From the NCBI GenBank assembly GCA_963576565.1, contig OY755042.1:102666185-102730184 (forward strand): a stretch of 64,000 bases of DNA. The letters run 5' to 3'. The notes under the pieces are model-generated. The model was not told the DNA's origin, searched no databases, and saw only the letters and a program-made list of their open reading frames with translations. This document shows positions 1 through 13,500 of the stretch, one piece after another; position 1 is the stretch's first letter, and every line of letters begins with the position of its first letter. The DNA comes from Aspidapion aeneum. Its lineage: Eukaryota > Arthropoda > Insecta > Coleoptera > Brentidae. A program made the position numbers and the translations under genes.

Positions 1-141
1 CAATGTCGCTGCCAAATATCAGTTAAAATAAAAAAATTAAAGACGGACCTGGATTTTTTTTTCTTTTGACGTAATTGATTGATCATTTCACTTGTGTTTC
101 TTTACGTGGAGTTTTCTCTAAGTATCTCCCAGGCGATGAAG
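1..141. other. AT-rich flank, nothing recognised
   Basis: No coding signal or clear element end is seen. The short phrase around 'agacggacctggattttt' recurs inside the neighbouring inverted-repeat element, so this may be an outer fragment of the same family. Confidence 0.4.
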
Positions 142-1546
142 AGCAGTCCCATTTTCGATGAAATTAAATGGGAAACTCGGTTATTATTAAAGATATCGAT
201 TTTCTGATTGCACCCTACCGTGCTCTTTTTTTGAGCCCTTAAAAATGGTGTAATCAGATTTTTGCTATACCCCGTTGTTTCGCTAATATAGGGAGTTTAA
301 AAAAAAATGCATTTTCCTTAATTCCGTGCATCTCTCTTATTTTGTCAGGTATTTTTATTCTGTAAAAACCTTTCTTTCTGGCAACTTATTTAGAGCAAAA
401 TAATGACACTGTCAGTTTTTAAAAATCTTGTTTAGTTTTTGAGATATGGTATTTATCATAAAAAAATTACATACAGACCTGGATTTTTGTTATTACTTTT
501 TTAATTGGTTCCATGCTATTATTATCATAAAATGATAGAATTTTAATATTTTTTTGTTTTACGGTTAAAAAAACTATTTAATATTAAAAAAAATTTACTC
601 GATTTTTGGTTTATCTGTTTTGAAACGTTAATTAAAAGATTTATAAATAAAGTAAAAAACGTTAAAAAGAACAAAAATAATATTATAGTTATTATTTGAT
701 TGTGGCACAGCAACTGAAAGAAATTAACTTCAACAAGGAAAAACAAAACCATGGAATTGACATTCTCATTTTACTTGTCATTTTTGTGAATGGCTCACTC
801 ACAATTATTCTAAAATGGCTAGAAATCGACCACATCCAGATTTTGGAAAATATGTTTGACTGCTTCATTCAAGCAAGAAAATCCCAATATTTAAACGGCA
901 TAAATATTTTTATTAAAAATGCGTTAAGTTACTCAAAAATACCAACATATCATATCATTCAAGAAAAATTATTTATTATTTTTTGTAATGCGTTATTTTT
1001 TTTTGTATTTTTGTTTCAAATAAATCTGTAAATTAACGTAAAACCATTTTAATTTCCTAAGTATCACAAACTAAAAATCGTTTAACTAGCAATTTTTAAT
1101 TTATATTTATGTTGGAAACTTCCAGGTTTAGACTATTTTTTTAAAAATATGAATAATTTTTTTTACCTTAAAACAATTTTTTTTTTATTATTTTGTGATA
1201 ATAATAGAATAAAACCAATCAAAATAGTACTTAAGAAAATCCAGGTCCGTATTTAACTTTTTTACGATAAATACAATGTCTCAAAAACTAAACAAATTTT
1301 TAAAAATTGATAATGTCAATATTTTCTTCTAAAAAAGTTACAATAAAAAGGTTTTAACAGAATAAAAATATTTCGCAAAATAAGCGAGATACAAGGAATT
1401 ATTAAAAATGCAATTGTATTAGTGAAACTACGGGGTATAGCAAAAATCTGATTGGACTATTTTTAAGGGCTCAAAAAAGAGCACGGTAAGGTGCCATCAA
1501 AAAATCAATATCTTTAATAATAACCGAGTTTGGGGGGACACGCTAA
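142..1546. mobile_element. Inverted-repeat DNA element, family A copy 1
   Basis: The left arm (about 142-560) starts 'tcccattttcgatg' and contains 'gatatcgattttctgattgc'. Its inverted counterpart runs from about 1180 to 1545 ('ggtatagcaaaaatctgatt', 'caatatctttaataataacc'). The centre (about 600-1100) is AT-rich with no supported gene. A cleaner copy of the same family lies at 24510-25157 and has TA target duplications, so this copy is a longer, decayed member of a Tc1/mariner-type non-autonomous family. The right tip is partly deleted. Confidence 0.75.
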
Positions 1547-2240
1547 ACTCTTGAATGGCGTTGAAAAAACGATAATGCCGTACTTACATAACACAATAAT
1601 TTCGTGGGGGATAGTACAAATAAAATTTTGGAAAATGTTCGTATTGTGCAATTTATTTTCTTGTTTTGGTTGCTGAAAAATCTCTTGAAAAACGCCTTTC
1701 TAATTACTTTCGGGAAAGAATTGATACCCTTTGATCGCCCCAACTAGTCACGGCCTTGATTAGCGGTAAAATAAACTTTTCTGCGATTAATGTGGAAACG
1801 TGTCCTAAAGGTACTCTACTCTTGAAATAAATGTTTAATCAGTCGCTGTAATTACGCTTTCGATAAAACTCTGGCTAAAGGGGAATTGTGCAAATTGCAG
1901 CCAGCTTTTGTACAGAGATGCCTGACTGGTGCTTTAAGCTGGCTTCCCACGATGCTTAATATCACACGCATGGACGAGCCGAGCAAGCTTGGACAAGTTT
2001 GGGGAATCGGGACGTTTTAAAAATGTACTTTTCAGGTACTCAAAAGTTAGGGCCCTAAGCTACCTAAAAAGAACATTTTAAAAACGTCCTGACTAGCTTG
2101 TTTTTAATACGAATTTTTTGAGAAGTTTTAAAAACGTACTTTTTAAGTCCTTTAATGGTCCTGAAAGACTTAAAAACCAAATTTTAAAAACGTCCAGACT
2201 TGCATGTTTTTAAAAAGTCCTTTTTGGGACTATTCTTTTT
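1547..2240. other. Intergenic, degenerate 'ttttaaaaacgtcc' repeats
   Basis: 1547-1950 shows nothing recognisable. From about 2010 to 2225 the motif 'ttttaaaaacgtcc' and its complement recur several times in both orientations around 'gtactttt' phrases, like the worn core of a small palindromic repeat. No gene is supported. Confidence 0.35.
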
Positions 2241-3180
2241 TTGTCCGCCATCTCAGAATTCAAGATGGCGGACGAAATTAAATTGTACTCTTTAAAGATA
2301 CTCGTTTATTCTTCTGTTGAGAAATGTTTTCATACTTTTTTTAATTTGGTAAAAAAGCAGCATTCTAGCGACGCACAACAAGGTATAATACAGCAAAATC
2401 GGTACAGTAGTTCTAATAAAAAAATATTCTTGTGTCAACCATTGTTTTGCATATTATACGATTGCCTTGCTAATCATGTCTGCATTTATTTATTTATAAA
2501 TTCATTACAACTGAACCGATGTTAATGAAATAAAAAACATTCCAATGAGAATTGATTGCTTTTTAAAGATCATCAAAGTTTAAAGTCATCTTAAAATTTA
2601 AGATGGCGGACTGAATTAACCTTCATTTTTGAAAAAGGCGTGTTTATTCTTATTTTCCGAAAATGCTTTAGTTTTTTTTAATTTATAGAAAAGCACTACT
2701 CCCCCCCCCCACAACGACATACAAATTACTAAAATCGGTGTGGTGGTTCTCAAAAATTCTATTTTTGTTTCAACCATTGTTTTACAGATTATACGATTGC
2801 ATTGCTAATCCTGCCTGCATTCATTGCCTTATAAATTCGTTATTACTAAACCGATTTTAGTGAAATAAAAAAAACGTTGTGAGAATTAATTGTTCTTTAA
2901 TGGTAACGTAATAAAATCGGATCAGTAATAATAAATTGATAAATAAGTAATTGCAGACAGGATTGGCAATGCAACCGTACAATTTGTAAAACAATCTTTA
3001 AAACAAAATCAGACCACTACACCGATTTTATTAATTTGTACCTTGGTATGGGAAAAAAAGTAGTGTTTTCCTATAAATTAGAAAAAACTAAAACATTTTC
3101 GGATAATAAGAATAAACGTGCCTCTTTGAAGGGTCAAGTATGATTCTGTCGGACATCTTAACTTTTAAGATGGCGGGCAC
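2241..3180. mobile_element. 'aagatggcgga' MITE cluster, family B copy 1
   Basis: It starts with a hairpin (2243-2273: 'gtccgccatct' against 'agatggcggac') and ends with 'ggacatcttaacttttaagatggcgg' sequence near 3150-3177. A further internal end of the same type lies at about 2590-2615. The segment 'gatactcgtttattcttctg' reappears inverted at the far end ('aagaataaacgtgcctcttt'). A related copy is at 16028-16622. The 94-codon frame at 2241 lies inside this repeat and is not a gene. Confidence 0.65.
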
Positions 3181-3335
3181 CCCCCCCCCCTCAAGCCTAA
3201 GATTTTTTTAGATATTTTTCACATATTTTATAAATAAAAAGATAAAATAGCATAAAATACGACAACATCAAGTCTCGGGCCCCCCAAAAGGCCTTGCCCC
3301 CCCCCCCCCAAGACATATTCCTGGATGTACATTTG
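3181..3335 (-). mobile_element. hAT-like MITE family C fragment with poly-C run
   Basis: On the minus strand it matches the intact hAT MITE at 46077-46264 through the core 'cgtattttatgctatttt' and 'ataaaatatgtg' and the G-rich flank. A run of about 14 C lies at 3298-3311. The tip is degraded ('gtacatccaggaatatgtc'). Another copy is at 7885-8033. Confidence 0.6.
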
Positions 3336-3750
3336 TAAATATTAATAAAATAAATTGACATTTTTTATAAAGAAAACAATGTTTTAAAAAAGATCTTATC
3401 TTAATATAATAGTTGTCCTTTCTCAAGATCTATCAGAACAAAGTACTAGATTTTTTAATGAATATAATAATTGTAGTCTACATTCACTATCTTATCTGCT
3501 TTGATATAGGCAAGGGCGTATAAAAGGGGGAAGATGTTTGGGGTTTTAAGTACCCCAAGTTCATTAAATAGATTATATCCAAAATATGTATTTTCCTATT
3601 TTTATGTAAAAATTATAAAAAAAAGCGAAAACATGTCCAAGCCGCACCCCCCGCCCCCCCTTTAGGCGATTTAATGTATATGTCACTGATTATGTATAGA
3701 AGGGTACTACTGGTGATACATACAAATTACATAACTATTAAATTTCTACC
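3336..3750. other. Intergenic, no gene seen
   Basis: AT-rich sequence with a further C-rich run at about 3645-3661 ('cacccccc..ccccccc'), probably another worn relative of the poly-C MITE type. No coding potential is supported. Confidence 0.3.
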
Positions 3751-3769
3751 TCAATTGGTTTATTATTAT

Positions 3770-3965
3770 TAAATTGTGTTTGCTTAAGACCACACGGCAG
3801 AAGTGTAAACTTCAACAAGGCGCAATTAATAATACTGGCCTTCATCTGCATCATCATATCGCTCGCTGAATGTTCCTCCCACAGTTAGTCGATTCGAGCC
3901 GACTTCACCCGAATGAGCGTTACATAGCCGAGCCTGACGGCTCAGTTCAATTCAATACCCACAAA
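3770..3965. repeat. Dispersed repeat D, copy 1
   Basis: About 200 bp beginning 'tgcttaagaccacacggcag' and running through 'tagtcgattcgagccgactt' to 'gacggctcagttcaattca'. It is repeated in direct orientation at 25609-25812 with only small differences plus a short insertion. The family is not identified. It is compact and GC-richer than its surroundings, so a SINE or a MITE fragment are both possible. Confidence 0.65.
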
Positions 3966-4296
3966 AACTGCTAAACGCGCCTAAAGAAGTTTACACTTCA
4001 AAAAGAAGTTTACACTTCAATAATATTATCTCAAAAACTAAGCGTTTGTGGACCTATGTTCATCTGAACTTTTTTGTCTTGAAATCACTCAAGGAATTGA
4101 AACTTCCTGTATATACTTGCGTATTTTTAAAGTAGATCTAAGGCATTTTTTTGCATACGCTACTGTATACACGTGTAAGTTTGCACATGGTTTGCACACA
4201 CTATTATAGAATAGACACTGACAACAAGTAGGTACTAGTGACAATAATCTACGCGGTTTAAAATTTTAACTATATTGGTTATTATTTAGTTAGAAA

Positions 4297-4529
4297 ATGG
4301 AAAATTTTGATGAAACTAAACGACGTGCTTTTAAGAATTGTCCTAAACCTAATTTTGAACTTGCTAGTGTAGTTAATAAGGAAGACTTGACTTTTAAAAT
4401 ATTTACTAAAGATAACAATAGTGATGGCGTTGAAGTGAATGAGGATATTGTTGAAACCTTAGTAACTAATAAAGCTATTCCAACAAAAGTTTTTATACAT
4501 GGATGGCATGGAAGCGAAAATAAACTATG
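4297..4529 (+). CDS. Lipase exon 1 (first visible exon)
   Basis: Encodes residues 1-77 plus two bases of codon 78. It starts at the only usable ATG (4297), with in-frame stop tag at 4291-4293, and ends before donor gtaaat (4530). The C-terminal part has the conserved beta strand and oxyanion loop KVFIHGWHG (64-72). The N-terminus is hydrophilic and has no signal peptide, unlike most family members. An acceptor-like '...ttattatttagttag' ends at 4293, directly before 'aaaATG', so the exon could instead be internal and joined to an unseen signal-peptide exon upstream. Confidence 0.75.
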
Positions 4530-7500
4530 GTAAATTTAAAGTGATTAAAAATACGAATAAAAAGGATCAGGCACACATCTTATGGGATTTCTGTAATCCG
4601 TCAAACATCATGAAATTTTGGTATGTTGTAGACTGAACCTGTCTTATCAAAAGTTCTCATGGGATCAACTCAAATTAATGACCAGTTTTTGAAATACAGG
4701 ATGTTGAAAGTGATAATGTCCAAGATGAATAATAGCTCTCTAGACAAGCTTTCCAAACGTAAACGCAATGTTTTTATTACATATATTTACGATTTTTTTT
4801 GTTGTTTTTTAATATGTACCTTTAAAACATTATTTACAGGGTGTTTAAGTTAATATCAGTCGAATATTTTAATGAGAATCAAGCTTCAGTGTGTTGCAGA
4901 ATAAACCTTGCTCATCAGAAGTTCTTATGGGCCAAAACTTAAATTAATTTCCAGTTTTTGAAATACAGAGTGTTAAAGGTGATAATGTTCAAGATGCATA
5001 ATAGCTCTTTAGATTGGTTTTCCAAACATATACGCAATGTTACGATTACATTTAAAGTATTTATTAGTTTTCTAATTATTCTTTTAATGATAAAGCTGAA
5101 CTTATTAAGTAATTAATACAAGGTGTTTCGGCAAATATCATTTTTTAAATACTAATTAAAAATCTATGTATTGTATATATTTTTGAGCATCTTATATTAA
5201 CACAGTGCTTTTGTGTGTGCGACAAAAATAGTGAAAAGGGACTAATTGTAAAGAAAACGGGACTTTTTCTTAAAATTTTCTACCAAAATAACGGATGAAA
5301 AATATTAAATAACGTAATAAAATTACTTTTTAATCATTTCTTGTTTGGACAACTCGTCTAAAGAGGTATAATGCTTCTTGGACATTATCACTTTCAACAC
5401 CCTGTATTTCAAAAACTGGTCATCAATTTAAGTTGGGCCCATAACAACTTTTGATAAGAAAGGTTCAATCTAAAACAAACTAACGCTTGCTTCTCATGAA
5501 CACTTTCAGCTAATATTTACTTAAACACCCTGTAGATAATGCTTTAATGGTACAGATTAAAAATAATAACTAAATAGGTAATAAACGCCACACTAACAGT
5601 GCGTATTTGCTTTGAAAACCCGTCTAAAGAGCTATTTTGCTTCTTTGACATTATCACTTTCAACACCCTGTATTTCAAAAACTGGTCATTAATTTGAGGT
5701 TGGGCCAATATGAACTTTTGATAAGAAAGGTTTAGTCTACAACATACCAAAATTTTATGAAGTTTGACGGATTACAGAAATCCTATCAGAGGTGTGCCTG
5801 ATCCTTTGACAGAGAACATTGTATAGTGTCTCTAAAAGGTCTGTACAAAATCTTAGCAGATATTTCTGAGGTCCAAATAAGTCGATTTAATGCAAATTAC
5901 CTTAGTCCAAAATTGCTCCGTTTCAGAGATACAGAGTGGTAAATTTAAAAATTAAAAATCGATTTTATTAAAATTTATGAACATTTTTCAACGCATTACT
6001 TAAAAAATTGGTACTCGGGGGTTTTTTGGGATGCGAAACTTAAATATGGACATTTTTTCACTGTGGTCGTTAGAGGTCGCTTTACAATGTTCATCTTATG
6101 GTTTAAAATGACCATAACTTTTTCTCAGTGTATTTTTCAACTTTTTTTGTTAATAAAATAATTCCCTGAACTTTTTTAAGCAAAAAAGGTACTTTTTGAT
6201 AAAATCTGCTAGGGTGAGCCGTTTTCGAGATATTTCCGGTTTTAGTGTTCGATGCCGCAATGGCATATTGAAATTATTTTGGATTAAAAGATTTTGTTGC
6301 TTACTTTAAGGATTAAATTTAGTTAATAAATGAGTTATTAATTTTTTTTTTCGTTTAATCGCTTTCGGTAGGTATTCAGTCAATTTCTGGGAAAATAGTT
6401 TTACTTGGTTCAATTAAAATAAAAACACCCTGTATCTCTGAAACAGAGCAATTTCGGACTAAGGTAAGTTGCTTTAAATCGACTCATTTTGACCTCAGGA
6501 ATAAGTTTTCTTGATTGAATTATAGTTTGTTTTGCTTTAAATAATCTTTTTTTTTTAAGAAAACAACTAAATGTACCGAGTCAAAAGGATTGAATTATAG
6601 TTTGTTTTGCTTTGAATAATCTTTTTTTCTTAAAGAAAACAATTAAATGCATCGAGTCAAAAGGATTCTAATTTCTCAAGTCAAGACGAAATTAAAGAAA
6701 GAATCTTTTGATTCAAAAAAACTTTTATTTTGAAATAAAGAAAATGTATCTAAAAGTTTTTTGAATCAAAAGATTTTTTCTTTAATGTTTTGACTTGAGA
6801 AATTAGAATCCTTTTGACTCGATGCATTTAATTGTTTTCTTTAAGAAAAAAAGATTATTCAAAGCAAAACAAACTATAATTCAATCAAGAAAACTTATTT
6901 TTCTAACTAAATGTAATAAGTCAAGAATATTTTCCATATTTTTTTTTTGTTTTAAATTTTTATTTAGGATTTTTGCTACAATGTTTTCTTAAATTAACTT
7001 AAAATTACACTTGATATTCAGATTTACAAAACAAATAAATAAATAGGTATAAACTAACACTATATTAATAAAATTTAATAACTTTATAGAAATTATCACG
7101 TAAGCACATTTTTTTTTGTTTTGACAATTTTCTATTTGCATTTTCTTAAGTTAAAATAAATTAACTTTTCATTGAAATAAATCGCAATTTTTGTTGTGAG
7201 ATGCCGAATATTTTGAGTTCAAAAAATAAAAATCTTTAGGCAAAGTAAAGCTTTATTTGTGTTAAAAAGATATTAGTAAGACATTTTATATCTTGCTTCA
7301 AAACCACTTGTTCTTCGCTAAATGCAGTTTGTTTTAAACCAAAATAATTTACCAAGACAATTATGTTTTTTTCCCAAAACAAACGGTTTGCTTGAATGAA
7401 AAGAAGACATTTTGTTTAGAGACTGCTTTTGGGTCAAGATAACTTTTTCAAGAAAACTACTTTTCTTAACTGAAGAACTTCTTTTTTTCTGTGTATATTT

Positions 7501-10500
7501 AAGGTACCAAGCTCTTCGAAAAGAATACCTTCGAAAGGGAAACTACAACATAATATGGGTGAACTGGACAAAGCCGGCAAACCTATCCTACACTGTATCC
7601 TGTGCCAGTGTCGGCGCTGTTGCTGAACACATCGCTAAACTATTGATCGCGTCTAAGATTGAGGCTGAGAAAATACATCTTATAGGTAAACATACTCGTA
7701 TGACTAGTAGGGGAGGCCGTGAAATTTTTGGAACTTATTTTTCTTTGTTAGCAAACATTAGAATTTCGCTTAAAAATTCCGCTGATTGACGCTAACGGGT
7801 CTGATGGCGGATTAAAACGCAATAAGTGTTGATCTGGCCTGAACGGCAGAAGAGCTGTCGTAGGTCACGGATTAGTTTGTTTTCTCAAACCTTACATTTT
7901 TTTACATATTTTCGACATATTTCAGAAAAAAACCCACAAAAATAGCTTAAAATTCGACATCATGAGGCTTCGGGCCTTCCAAGAGGCGTCGCCCCCCCCC
8001 CCCCAAGACATATTCCTGGGTGCGCCACAGTTATAGCAGTTTATTTTCGCCTGCTCGTGTTCTGGTTTCCCTCGTATCTCGGTAGATGGCGCTTCTTGAG
8101 AGAGTTTTCTTACTATTTACATAGGATTAAAGACAAAACCGTCTTATTAACTTCGCAAGAGTGTCACATTGACCAAGCAGTGTACTGAGGAGTCCCATAA
8201 CGACGAAACAGTTAACTGTCACACTTATTAGGTGCCCATTAGATCTTGGACCCCCGTGAGGTTAAGCTTTCAAGCTACCCACGGAAAAATATGAGAAAAA
8301 CAAAAACTCCTTTTTACCCGATTAGCCACGAAACTTGTTTGATTAATAGAATCGGTCAGTGAGCAATTCTAAGAAACATTTTTTATATAAACCCTTCCTA
8401 GTTTCGGTCTTGTTGAACCTCCTCGGTACGAGCGTAACAAGTGTTGTGCAAGCTTTGTTGTTTTTTCGTTAAGAAGGTCCTCACAATATTCCTTTCAAGT
8501 TTTCTCCGGGCTTGAGAGATTTACTGAGACTGATTATAACTGTCTCCGTAGTGACGTCAAATTTCGCCTCAAACCTGAGGCTACCCTGACTGATATTGCA
8601 ATTCGGCAGTTGGTCTGTTTTCAATAAATGTCCATATTTCATATTTCCTTTTCAGACATCATCATCCCCATTAATCGTCCCTTAACACTTGTTATGCTCG
8701 TACTGAGAAGGTCCAACAAGACCCAAACTAGTATACGAGCTACTAATATCCCCGTTTTGAGGAATTGCCCGCAACCTTTGTTGTTTTAACATTTGTTATC
8801 TGGTGTAAGTCAAAAGGTTTATGTTTATATTTGTTAAGTGGTTATTTAGCATCTCGTAGCAGTTTTTTTTATTTTGCGTTGCTTGTTCACTAGGGACTTA
8901 TTGGAATAAAACCTGACTTTATTTTAATGTCGACTTTATTCTGACATATTTACAAAGAAACTGACAGCTGACCTTTTAAAATTGACATACCAAAGTCAAA
9001 TTTAAAAATAAAGTCGCTAACTTTCATTTAATAAATACAGACACTAATAAATCCGGTTTTTAAATACACAAAGGCCGAATTTTGAAGGAAAGCAGCTGCT
9101 TTTTATGTGTAAATCTGTCACAATACTGTCGATTTTAACATAAGGTCAGGTTTTATTCCAATAAGTGTCTATTAGCTACCAGCTACTGCATTGCGCAACC
9201 CAATTAGATATTTGCGGTCAATACTAGCTTTCCTGGAAACTGCGGGAGTATCTTTGACACAGGATATCAAAGGCCTGTTGCAATTGGAGATTGATAAACA
9301 CCTAGTTTAATGAATTTTACTTTACGGTTTAGAATCAATTCAATGAATTACAGATACCGGAAATAATAACAGTTTGAAAGAGTATTGATGATATTTGAAC
9401 AGAAGAATGGTATAGTACGAACAGAACAAACGAAGGAACCAAGCCAAGTTAGAAGTGTCAGAGTGGGTGACACAATATCCCCTAAACTATTTAACCAGAC
9501 CCTAGAAGATGTTTTTAAAAACTTATATTGGGACGAAATATGCATTAAAATAAGAAAAAAGAACGGCAGCTAAAAATATAGGCTTGAGTATGAACTACAC
9601 TAAAATCATAACAAACACAGATGAAGATATCCCGATCAGAATAAACCAAGAGAAAATAGAACAAGTAAAGGAATATATACCTGGGACAGTTTATTAAACT
9701 AAAAAAAGAAAACCAAACAGCTGAAATCAAGGGACGAGTAAGATTGGCTTGGGCAGTATTCGGTAAATTAGGCTACATATTAAAAAATAAACAATATCCT
9801 TAGTACCTCAAAAAGAAAGTGTATAACCAATGTATCCTTCCTGTACTTACCTATGGGTCCCAGACCTGGACACTTACAAAATCAAAGATGGATAAGGTAA
9901 CAAAAGCCCAAAGATCAATGGAAAGACAAATGTTACATGTAAAGCTAACAGATAGAAATAGGAATTAATGGATAAGAAATAAAACAAAAGTAAGGGATGT
10001 CAGAGCAGAAGTAGCAAAATTAAATTGGAAATTTGCCGGTCATAATATCAGACAGAAAGACAATCGATGGAACAAATGTGCTGTAAATTGGAGACCTTGC
10101 ATGGGAAAATAAAAAAGTAGGTGAAGACGATTTGTAGAAACATGTGGAAACTAGATGAATGAACACGGCGACAGATAGAGAAGAGTGTAAAGCCCGGTCT
10201 AGACATAACATTTTACCTTACGTCTTGCCTGTCAGTCAAAAGGGTCAAGTATGACGGTTGAAAGACTAGCGTACACACTTGATAGTTTTAACGTACGTTT
10301 TTAGATCAGTTTTTGATACATAATGGAGGAAGCACTGCTTTTGTCAATAATGTTTTTTGTTTTAAACATCTATGACTTAACCGTTTCAGAAGCTAAACAA
10401 AGTTTTTTAACCAGTTTTTCAAAATGTTATGCTGATTTAGTTTGGTAATGTCCCCTGAAGATGTAAGTTTCTGCTTACGAAACAAGTTGGGACTATTTGT

Positions 10501-13500
10501 TTAAAACAAATTAAAAATTAGTGGAGGAAGACAATAACCTGTTTGATTTCCTAAAAAATTATCTTATCTAATGTCGGACGTTTCGTATACCAACTTCTAA
10601 GTTGCCTCGAAAGGAATTAAAATTGTATGCACTACCACAAGAAATGCCGCTAAAACTGACGTTTTACCGGAAACAAAGCCTCTACCGATCAGTTCAACAG
10701 GTCCGACTTCAGTCCTGTTCAGTTCAGGCAAAACGTACGTTTTATTGTCTACACGAAAAGTTTTGCCTGATCCGTTTTACCTGATCAAGTAAAACGTCAG
10801 GCAAAACGTTATGTGTAGACCCCGCTTGAGAGATTGAGGGAAGCCTATGTCTAAAAATGGATCAAAGAAGGCTAAATAGATAGATAGCATGGAGTTCACT
10901 TGGAATGTGCTAATGAGCTAGTTGAAATCGGCCATTATCATCGTGCGAACACATCCGTTGCCCTTTTACGCCTTGCCGGTTTTATCTTAGTGAAAAGCTT
11001 TGACGGTCACGTGTCATTGTTTGTTTTTCTAATTGTTTGTTTATAAAATGGATTCATTTTTTTTTAAATTGGTGAGAGGGCCCCTTAGACCACAAGTGCC
11101 AGGGACCACAACAAGGTGAAAGACGGCCCTGAAACGGCCTTGAAATATAAATAGCTGGCTAGCTACCCGTGCGTATTACCAAACTTAAATTGCTAAAGTT
11201 GGTCAATCACCTTCATTTTAATTTAGGTCATTCTCTGGGGGCACAGGTGGCCGGCTTTACAGGAAAAGCGTATAAAAGGCTGACAGAGAAAAAACTTGGA
11301 CGTATAACTGGCTTAGATACAGCTGGTCCGGCTTGGGAACATCCTGAATTAGATGAACGCCAGCAGTAAGTATTATTTTGTTTCTTTTTATTTGTAATCG
11401 ATCTTTTCATTGACGCCTGCTCTTGTTCTGGATTCTCTCGTATCTCGGTAGATGGCGCTTCTTGCGAGAGTTTTCTCATTATTTACATAGGATTAAAGAC
11501 AAAACCGTCTAGTTAACTTCGCAAGAGTATCACATTGACCAAGCAGTGTTCTGAGGAGTCCCATAAGGACGAAACAGTTAACTGTCAACACCTATTAGGT
11601 GGCCATTAGATTAGATGGACCCCCGTGAGGTTAAGCTTTCAAGCTACCCACGGAAAAATATGAGAGAAACAAAAACTCCTTTTTACCCGATTAGCCACGA
11701 AACTTACTTTTTTTTTAAATTCGCGGGTTTTAAATTTCACGTTAGTAAGTATACTCTAGTCAATCATCTCCAATTGGAAATGGTCTCAATATGGAACTTT
11801 TGTAAAAGCGCGTACACGGCAAAGTATTATAACAAGGTAAAAACTTTAGGGGCGTCCGTAAATAAAATACATTTTTAAAAATCACCACACTATAGCCAAA
11901 ATCTGTATTGACAGTCTTTAAATACCCCAAACATCCCCATCGACCCTCCCCCCCAAAAAAAATTCCCCCCGAACAAAGATTCTAGGTACGGCCCTAGCAG
12001 TAAAGGTGATCCCTTCTACTCACTTATCCTCCACACCTTGCGCCATGGTTAAGGAAGGGGGGGGGGATGTATGACCTACCACCGCGACTATTAAAAATTT
12101 TGGGGATCTTAAAAAATCGATCCAAAATTAATTTGTTTGTTGATTTTTCAAAACTGATTTATTTTACGGACGTCCCTAAAGTTTTTTTTTACCTTTTTAT
12201 ACATCGTTTAAAAGAAAAATTTGTTTTGTATGATCAAGTATAAGAGACATTTTTTTGATAGAGACAAAAATGTTTTTTTTTTAATTTATGGACGTCGCTG
12301 GAGAGTTTTTAATCAATGTTATACATAGTTAAAAAAGAGAATTTTATTTCTTACAGCAAACTAAAGAACACATTTTTTTTAAATTGAGCTTAGTTTCTGA
12401 GATAATACCAGTAGCAAACTTAATTTGTATGGTGATTTTTAAAAATTGATTTAATTTAAGGACTCCTTTGAAGTTTTAACCTAAAAATATATCCTACTTT
12501 GTTTTACAATGTTTAAAACGAAATTTCATTTTCTACAATCGACTATAGAGCACAATTTTTGATAGACGGCTTGGTTTGTAAGATAATAGGGTAAAATGGC
12601 TGGAGAGTTTGTCATTGGTCTGACCTTACTGACAACAAATTGTTGAAAAGGGAATCCTATTTTCTACAATAAAGCTCGTAATAGATTTTTCGCGAAAAGC
12701 TTAGTTTCTTAGAAAATTGGATAAATCTTGTAAAAAAAATGTTTAGTGATTTTTCAAAATTAATTTAATTTCCGGACGCCTATATATTCTTATAGATGAA
12801 ACTAATCTTGCCCTATTTTGTTTTTTTTTTAAATCAGGTTAAACATATAATAAACATGTTTCTTTTTTACAATTTTTTACACTACCTCAATCAAGGCCAA
12901 TACAAAAATAGAGGCTATGACCCTGAAAAAATCAGCTGTTCTCCGGGGACTGAATTTTACATTGGGTCTTATGGGAGGTGAGACGTTTTTTTTATGATAT
13001 TTTCAAAATGGTACTACAGATTTCCGCGAAATTTCAGTGAAATATTCACAGACACCATCCCGATATTCAACCAAAGTGTTCTAAGGAAGCAACATGATTA
13101 AAAGGTTAAAATCTTCAAGATTTAGCATTCCTTCTTTTGAATTCAAATTACCCGCCATATACCACATGCCATGCAACTGTTATATTTGACATGTATTTGA
13201 CTTTGTCATCTGTGATTCTGAAATCTGAAAAAATATAGTACAAACAATCTTAAAACCGGCCTTATTTAAAAAAAAAATCAAATATTCATGAACTGTCATT
13301 CCAACTTCAATATTTTAAAGACAATCAGCTGTGTCGTGTCGTGACCCAGGGCTATCAAAATGGACGGGCCACGATCCTCCACTTTGTTGACGTCACATCC
13401 GGGGCTGATTTTTTTTTTGATGGTCACGCTACGACACAGCTGATTGTCTTTAAAATATTGAAGTTGGAATGACAGTTCATGAATATTTGATTTTTTTTTA

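Noticed and set aside
696..1031. 111-codon frame in the centre of element A copy 1
   Set aside because: AT-rich composition, Ile/Phe/Asn-rich translation, no conserved motif, inside a non-autonomous repeat.
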